From positions 6,448,001-6,512,000 of the forward strand of contig NZ_CP107785.1 in the NCBI RefSeq assembly GCF_036345915.1: a stretch of 64,000 nucleotides of DNA, read 5' to 3'. This DNA comes from Nocardia sp. NBC_00565 (GTDB lineage: Bacteria; Actinomycetota; Actinomycetes; Mycobacteriales; Mycobacteriaceae). The notes under the pieces are model-generated. The model made no database searches. It was given only the letters and a program-made list of their open reading frames with translations, and was not told the DNA's origin. The first letter of the stretch is position 1. The number at the start of each line of letters is the position of its first letter. The translations under genes were made by a program, and so were the position numbers. Shown piece after piece: positions 61,003 to 64,000 of the stretch.

Positions 61003-63206
61003 CCGTGACCGACCTGTCGGCGAATGGTGCGGCGCGGCCGATCGGTTCGGCAAGCACGCGGACCGACGATGGGGCACACCCGATCAGCGGAGACCACCGC
61101 GTGCGGCTCGTCGCGAACACCGGCGTCGACACGACCGATTCGCCGCCCGAAATCGCTTCTGCGACTTCGATATCCGGGCAATTCACGGGCGTGGCCGATC
61201 GGGTGCGCGCGAAGCCCGAAACGATGAACGATGCGATGCCCCGAGTCGAGGTGTTGCGGCCGGGAATGCTGACCACCGTGCAGGATTGGCCCGGTCGGAT
61301 CGGGTACTGGCATATCGGCGTCCCCCCGTCGGGACCGATGGACGATCTGTCGTTCCGACTCGGCAACCGGGCGCTCGGCAATCCCGAGGGTGCGGCGGGT
61401 CTCGAATGCACCCTCGGCGGCCCCGCACTGAAATTCTCCGTGCCGACCTGGGTGTGCGTCACCGGCGCGCCCACCGACGTCACCGTCGACGGGACTCCCG
61501 TGCAGCAGTGGCGGACGGTGCTGGTTCCGGCGGGCGGCGTACTCGAGATCGGCGCGGTGCGCGGCCCCGGCATGCGCTGCTATGTGCTGCTCGCAGGCGG
61601 TATCCAACTGCCCGAATACCTGGGCAGCACAGCCACATTCACGCTCGGCAAGTTCGGTGGCAGCGAGGGCAGCGCATTGCGGGTCGGTGAAAAGCTCGAG
61701 CTCGGCGCGCAGGTCGGCCGAGTCGCGACCGGGGTGCCGATGGAGGAGCAGCCGGTGCTGTCCCGGCGCTGGGAACTGGCCGTCACCGAGGGGCCGCACG
61801 GCGCACCGGAGTTCTTCACGCGCAATGACTTCGACACCATCATCGGCACCGACTACGAGGTGCATTTCAACTCCGATCGCACCGGCGTCCGGCTGATCGG
61901 TCCGAAACCCGAGTGGGCCCGAACCGATGGCGGCGAGGCCGGGCTGCACCCCTCCAACATCCACGACACCCCGTATTCGGTTGGGGCACTGGACTTCACC
62001 GGCGATACCCCCATCCTGCTCGGCCCCGATGGACCAAGCCTTGGCGGCTTCGTCTGCCCGGTGACCGTGGTCGCCGCCGATCGCTGGAAGCTCGGCCAGC
62101 TCTCCCCCGGCGACGCCGTGCGCTTCGTACCGATCCGCAGCGATCGTGCCGCCTCGATCCGTGAGCTCGGCCCGGCTCGGCGCGCGGCGTGGTCCACGGT
62201 GCTCTCCTCCGGCGGCGACGGCGATGACGGTGTGCTGCGCCGCACCGATGTCGACGACGAGACCGGGGTGACCTACCGCCGCCAGGGCAACGACGGCGTC
62301 CTGGTCGAATACGGCACCATGACACTGGATCTCGGCCTGCGCGCCCGCGTGCATGCGCTGCACCAGCACCTGCTCGCGGTCGGTGTGCGCGGCGTGACGG
62401 AGCTGACCCCGGGTGTCCGCTCGCTACAGATCCGGGTCGATCCGGCGGTCCTGCCCGTAGCCACGCTGCTCGATCTGCTCACCGAGGCCGAACAGTACAT
62501 CCCGGCCTCGGATCAGCTCGTCGTTCCGAGCCGAACCGTGCAGCTGCCGCTGTCCTGGGACGATCCCTCGACCAGGGAGGCGATCACCCGCTACATGCAC
62601 GGCGTGCGGGCCGACGCGCCGTGGTGCCCGTGGAATATCGAATTCATCCGGCGCATGAACGGATTGGGCTCGGTGCAGGATGTCTATGACACCGTGTTCG
62701 GCGCGGAGTATCTGGTGCTCGGTCTCGGCGATGTCTACCTGGGCGCACCGGTCGCAACCCCGACCGACCCGCGGCACCGGCTGGTCACCACGAAGTACAA
62801 CCCAGCCCGCACCTGGACCCCCGAGAACGCCGTTGGCATCGGCGGCGCGTACCTGTGCATCTATGGCATGGAAGGCCCCGGCGGTTACCAATTCGTCGGC
62901 CGCACAACCCAAGTCTGGAACCACCGCAACCCCGGCGACCGTCCCGACGACTCCCCCTGGCTGCTGCGCTACTTCGATCGCATCCGCTGGTATCCGGTCG
63001 GCGCGGACGAACTGCTCGACCTGCGTGCCGATTTCGCCACGGGCAAGGTCGAGGTGCGGGCCGAGGACGGCGAGTTCGCGCTCGCGGACTACCGAAAGTT
63101 CCTCGCCGACAACGCGTCATCGATCGAGGAGTTCCGTGCCATGCAGGCGGCGGCCTTCGCCGAGGAGCGGAATTCGTGGCAGCGGGCGGGCGAACTCACC
63201 GCGTGA
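60999..63206 (+). CDS. Urea/guanidine carboxylase-type carboxyltransferase lacking BC and BCCP domains
   Basis: A 735-aa protein from ATG 60999 (ATGA overlap with UAAP1). Residues ~80-410 are the AHS2 / PxpC-type part (MPRVEVLRPGMLTTVQDWPG; GVPPSGPMDDLSFRLGN). Residues ~430-650 are the AHS1 / PxpB-type part (YRRQGNDGVLVEYGTM). The tail has FVGRTTQVWNHRNPGDRP and DYRKFLADNASSIEEFRAMQ, as in urea carboxylases. A full urea carboxylase is about 1,200 aa with an N-terminal biotin carboxylase and a C-terminal biotin carrier; both are absent here. The first 75 residues are disordered. The catalytic partner subunits, if any, must be encoded elsewhere. Confidence 0.9.
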   Translation: MTVTDLSANGAARPIGSASTRTDDGAHPISGDHRVRLVANTGVDTTDSPPEIASATSISGQFTGVADRVRAKPETMNDAMPRVEVLRPGMLTTVQDWPGRIGYWHIGVPPSGPMDDLSFRLGNRALGNPEGAAGLECTLGGPALKFSVPTWVCVTGAPTDVTVDGTPVQQWRTVLVPAGGVLEIGAVRGPGMRCYVLLAGGIQLPEYLGSTATFTLGKFGGSEGSALRVGEKLELGAQVGRVATGVPMEEQPVLSRRWELAVTEGPHGAPEFFTRNDFDTIIGTDYEVHFNSDRTGVRLIGPKPEWARTDGGEAGLHPSNIHDTPYSVGALDFTGDTPILLGPDGPSLGGFVCPVTVVAADRWKLGQLSPGDAVRFVPIRSDRAASIRELGPARRAAWSTVLSSGGDGDDGVLRRTDVDDETGVTYRRQGNDGVLVEYGTMTLDLGLRARVHALHQHLLAVGVRGVTELTPGVRSLQIRVDPAVLPVATLLDLLTEAEQYIPASDQLVVPSRTVQLPLSWDDPSTREAITRYMHGVRADAPWCPWNIEFIRRMNGLGSVQDVYDTVFGAEYLVLGLGDVYLGAPVATPTDPRHRLVTTKYNPARTWTPENAVGIGGAYLCIYGMEGPGGYQFVGRTTQVWNHRNPGDRPDDSPWLLRYFDRIRWYPVGADELLDLRADFATGKVEVRAEDGEFALADYRKFLADNASSIEEFRAMQAAAFAEERNSWQRAGELTA

Positions 63207-63359
63207 TCACCAGCCGAACAGCTCCGCCAGATCGATCGACTCGTCGTCCCAGACGTCTTCGATGGTGCGGCGTTCGGCCTCGGGCAGCTCGGGCGACCAC
63301 CCGCAGCGCCGCCAGAAGTCCTCTCGATGTTCCTGAGTAATCCGTCTCGGCTCACTCAT
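63207..63359 (-). CDS. 50-aa acidic Trp-rich small protein (hypothetical)
   Basis: An ORF of 51 codons from ATG 63359 to TGA, which begins directly after the stop of the urea carboxylase-type gene on the other strand. The product has 5 Trp and about 14 acidic residues and ends with a DLAELFGW tail. This composition is unlikely to arise by chance, but there is no clear ribosome binding site. I know no family. It could be a real small gene or an accidental frame. Confidence 0.5.
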   Translation of the reverse strand: MSEPRRITQEHREDFWRRCGWSPELPEAERRTIEDVWDDESIDLAELFGW

Positions 63360-63400
63360 GCGCACCACCCCTGCCAACCACATCGTGCTGACCTAGATTG

Positions 63401-63438
63401 TGGGCCTGCTCCGGCCGCGACATGCCGGAACAGGCCCA
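63401..63438. terminator. Hairpin terminator
   Basis: Arms TGGGCCTGCTCCGGC (63401-63415) and GCCGGAACAGGCCCA (63424-63438) pair with one mismatch, and CGTTTT follows on the plus strand. It is 6 nt before the end of the epoxide hydrolase gene and about 195 nt after the urea carboxylase gene, so it may serve both. Confidence 0.8.
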
Positions 63439-63443
63439 CGTTT

Positions 63444-64000
63444 TCAGCGCAGATCGCGGAAGAACTCGCGAATGTCGTTGGTCAGCAGGACCGGTTCCTC
63501 CAGGGCCGCGAAGTGTCCGCCGCGATCCACATCGTTCCAGCGGGTGATGGTGTTCTCGGTCTCGCAGTAACGGCGAATGACGATGTCGTGGGCGAAAACC
63601 AGGGCCGCGGTCGGCACACCGGAGTTCGGGTTGGTCGTGCCCCAGCCGCCGCGCTGCGCATAACCGACGTAGGCGGCCGAGCCCGCGGTGCCGTTGAGCC
63701 AGTACAGCATCACATTGGTCAGCAGCCTATCCCGGTCGATGACCTTGTCCGGGTCCGCATTTCGCGGATAGGTCCACTCCCGAAACTTGTCCATGATCCA
63801 GGCGAGCTGGCCGATCGGCGAATCCACCAGCCCATACGCCAAGGTCTGCGGGCGAGTGGACTGGATGGCGATGTAGCCGAACTCCTCCTGCATGAACGCC
63901 TGGATGCGCCGGATCCGGTCGCGTTCGAGATCGGTCAGGCTCGCCAACTCTTCTTCGGACAGTTGATGTGTCGGTGGGATCGGGGCGGGTCCACCGTTGC
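63444..64000 (-). CDS. Epoxide hydrolase family protein, C-terminal part
   Basis: The frame runs open to the right edge (the 5' part is outside the window), so about 185 residues are visible. They show the C-terminal half of an alpha/beta hydrolase of the epoxide hydrolase type with EHN domain: FMQEEFGYIAIQSTRPQTLAYGLVDSP, LLTNVMLYWLNGTAGSA, and the catalytic His in WNDVDRGGHFAALEEP. It hydrolyses epoxides to diols or acts in detoxification; the substrate is unknown. Confidence 0.88.
   Translation of the reverse strand, partial: NGGPAPIPPTHQLSEEELASLTDLERDRIRRIQAFMQEEFGYIAIQSTRPQTLAYGLVDSPIGQLAWIMDKFREWTYPRNADPDKVIDRDRLLTNVMLYWLNGTAGSAAYVGYAQRGGWGTTNPNSGVPTAALVFAHDIVIRRYCETENTITRWNDVDRGGHFAALEEPVLLTNDIREFFRDLR

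Overview
The window is high-GC actinobacterial DNA, most likely from a Nocardia or a close relative in the Corynebacteriales. No rRNA, 16S or tRNA gene is present, so the genus is inferred. The evidence is codon use, the end of an actinobacterial conservon (roadblock, DUF742, GTPase), and a backbone that I recall from Mycobacterium tuberculosis: DUF5336 antigen homologue, PerM-like protein, purN, purH, sucC, sucD, M23 peptidase, UvrD1/PcrA, chorismate mutase and Pgi. In this genome that backbone is interrupted by an AfsR/SARP regulator, a UppP phosphatase, a duplicated M23 peptidase and many small regulator-target pairs.

Layout. 1-2,003: conservon end with a degenerate MHYT-like membrane protein. 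2,024-4,984: a double-VOC protein, a DUF1906 hydrolase-like protein, a structured 690-bp gap and a 74-aa protein. 5,056-7,973: zinc-starvation locus. It holds cysteine-free L32 and L31 with an Mrf-like COG0523 protein on the minus strand, and L28, L33, S14 and S18 on the plus strand, around two Zur-like boxes. 8,034-9,735: lectin-LysM protein, lipoprotein and a possible gene remnant. 9,829-15,362: purH, purN, perM-like and DUF5336 genes and a small secreted protein. 15,446-21,825: AfsR-like regulator, uppP, sucD and sucC. 22,174-25,747: two paralogous M23 peptidase genes. Each has a similar leader and a short upstream ORF whose stop overlaps the peptidase start. 26,092-33,444: membrane protein, pcrA, chorismate mutase, succinate-semialdehyde dehydrogenase and pgi. 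33,582-46,143: accessory metabolism and regulators (P-loop kinase, LysR, NTF2-like, methyltransferase, AraC, AidB-like, TetR, crotonase, condensation-like acyltransferase, PPOX/MocR pair, DUF2630, flavoprotein). 46,157-50,928: esterase, Fpg/Nei glycosylase, cobF, thyA and folA. 51,119-57,055: stress cluster with a cupin, DyP peroxidase, encapsulin, PH-like membrane protein and two double-TerD proteins. 57,068-63,206: TetR-controlled urea (or guanidine) carboxylase-type operon that encodes only the carboxyltransferase half. 63,207-64,000: a 50-aa acidic ORF and the 3' part of an epoxide hydrolase.

How the parts work together. The ribosomal-protein locus replaces zinc-binding ribosomal proteins when zinc is scarce. 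DyP ends in a cargo-loading peptide and overlaps encapsulin by 4 nt, so the two form a peroxidase nanocompartment. ThyA and FolA are translationally coupled for folate-dependent dTMP synthesis, as PurN and PurH are for purines. The most unusual items are the paired upstream ORFs before the M23 genes, the half urea carboxylase, the pseudo-GTPase in the zinc locus, the double-TerD duplication, a 3 x 38-bp tandem repeat over a stop codon, and several start sites that regulatory sequence forces downstream.
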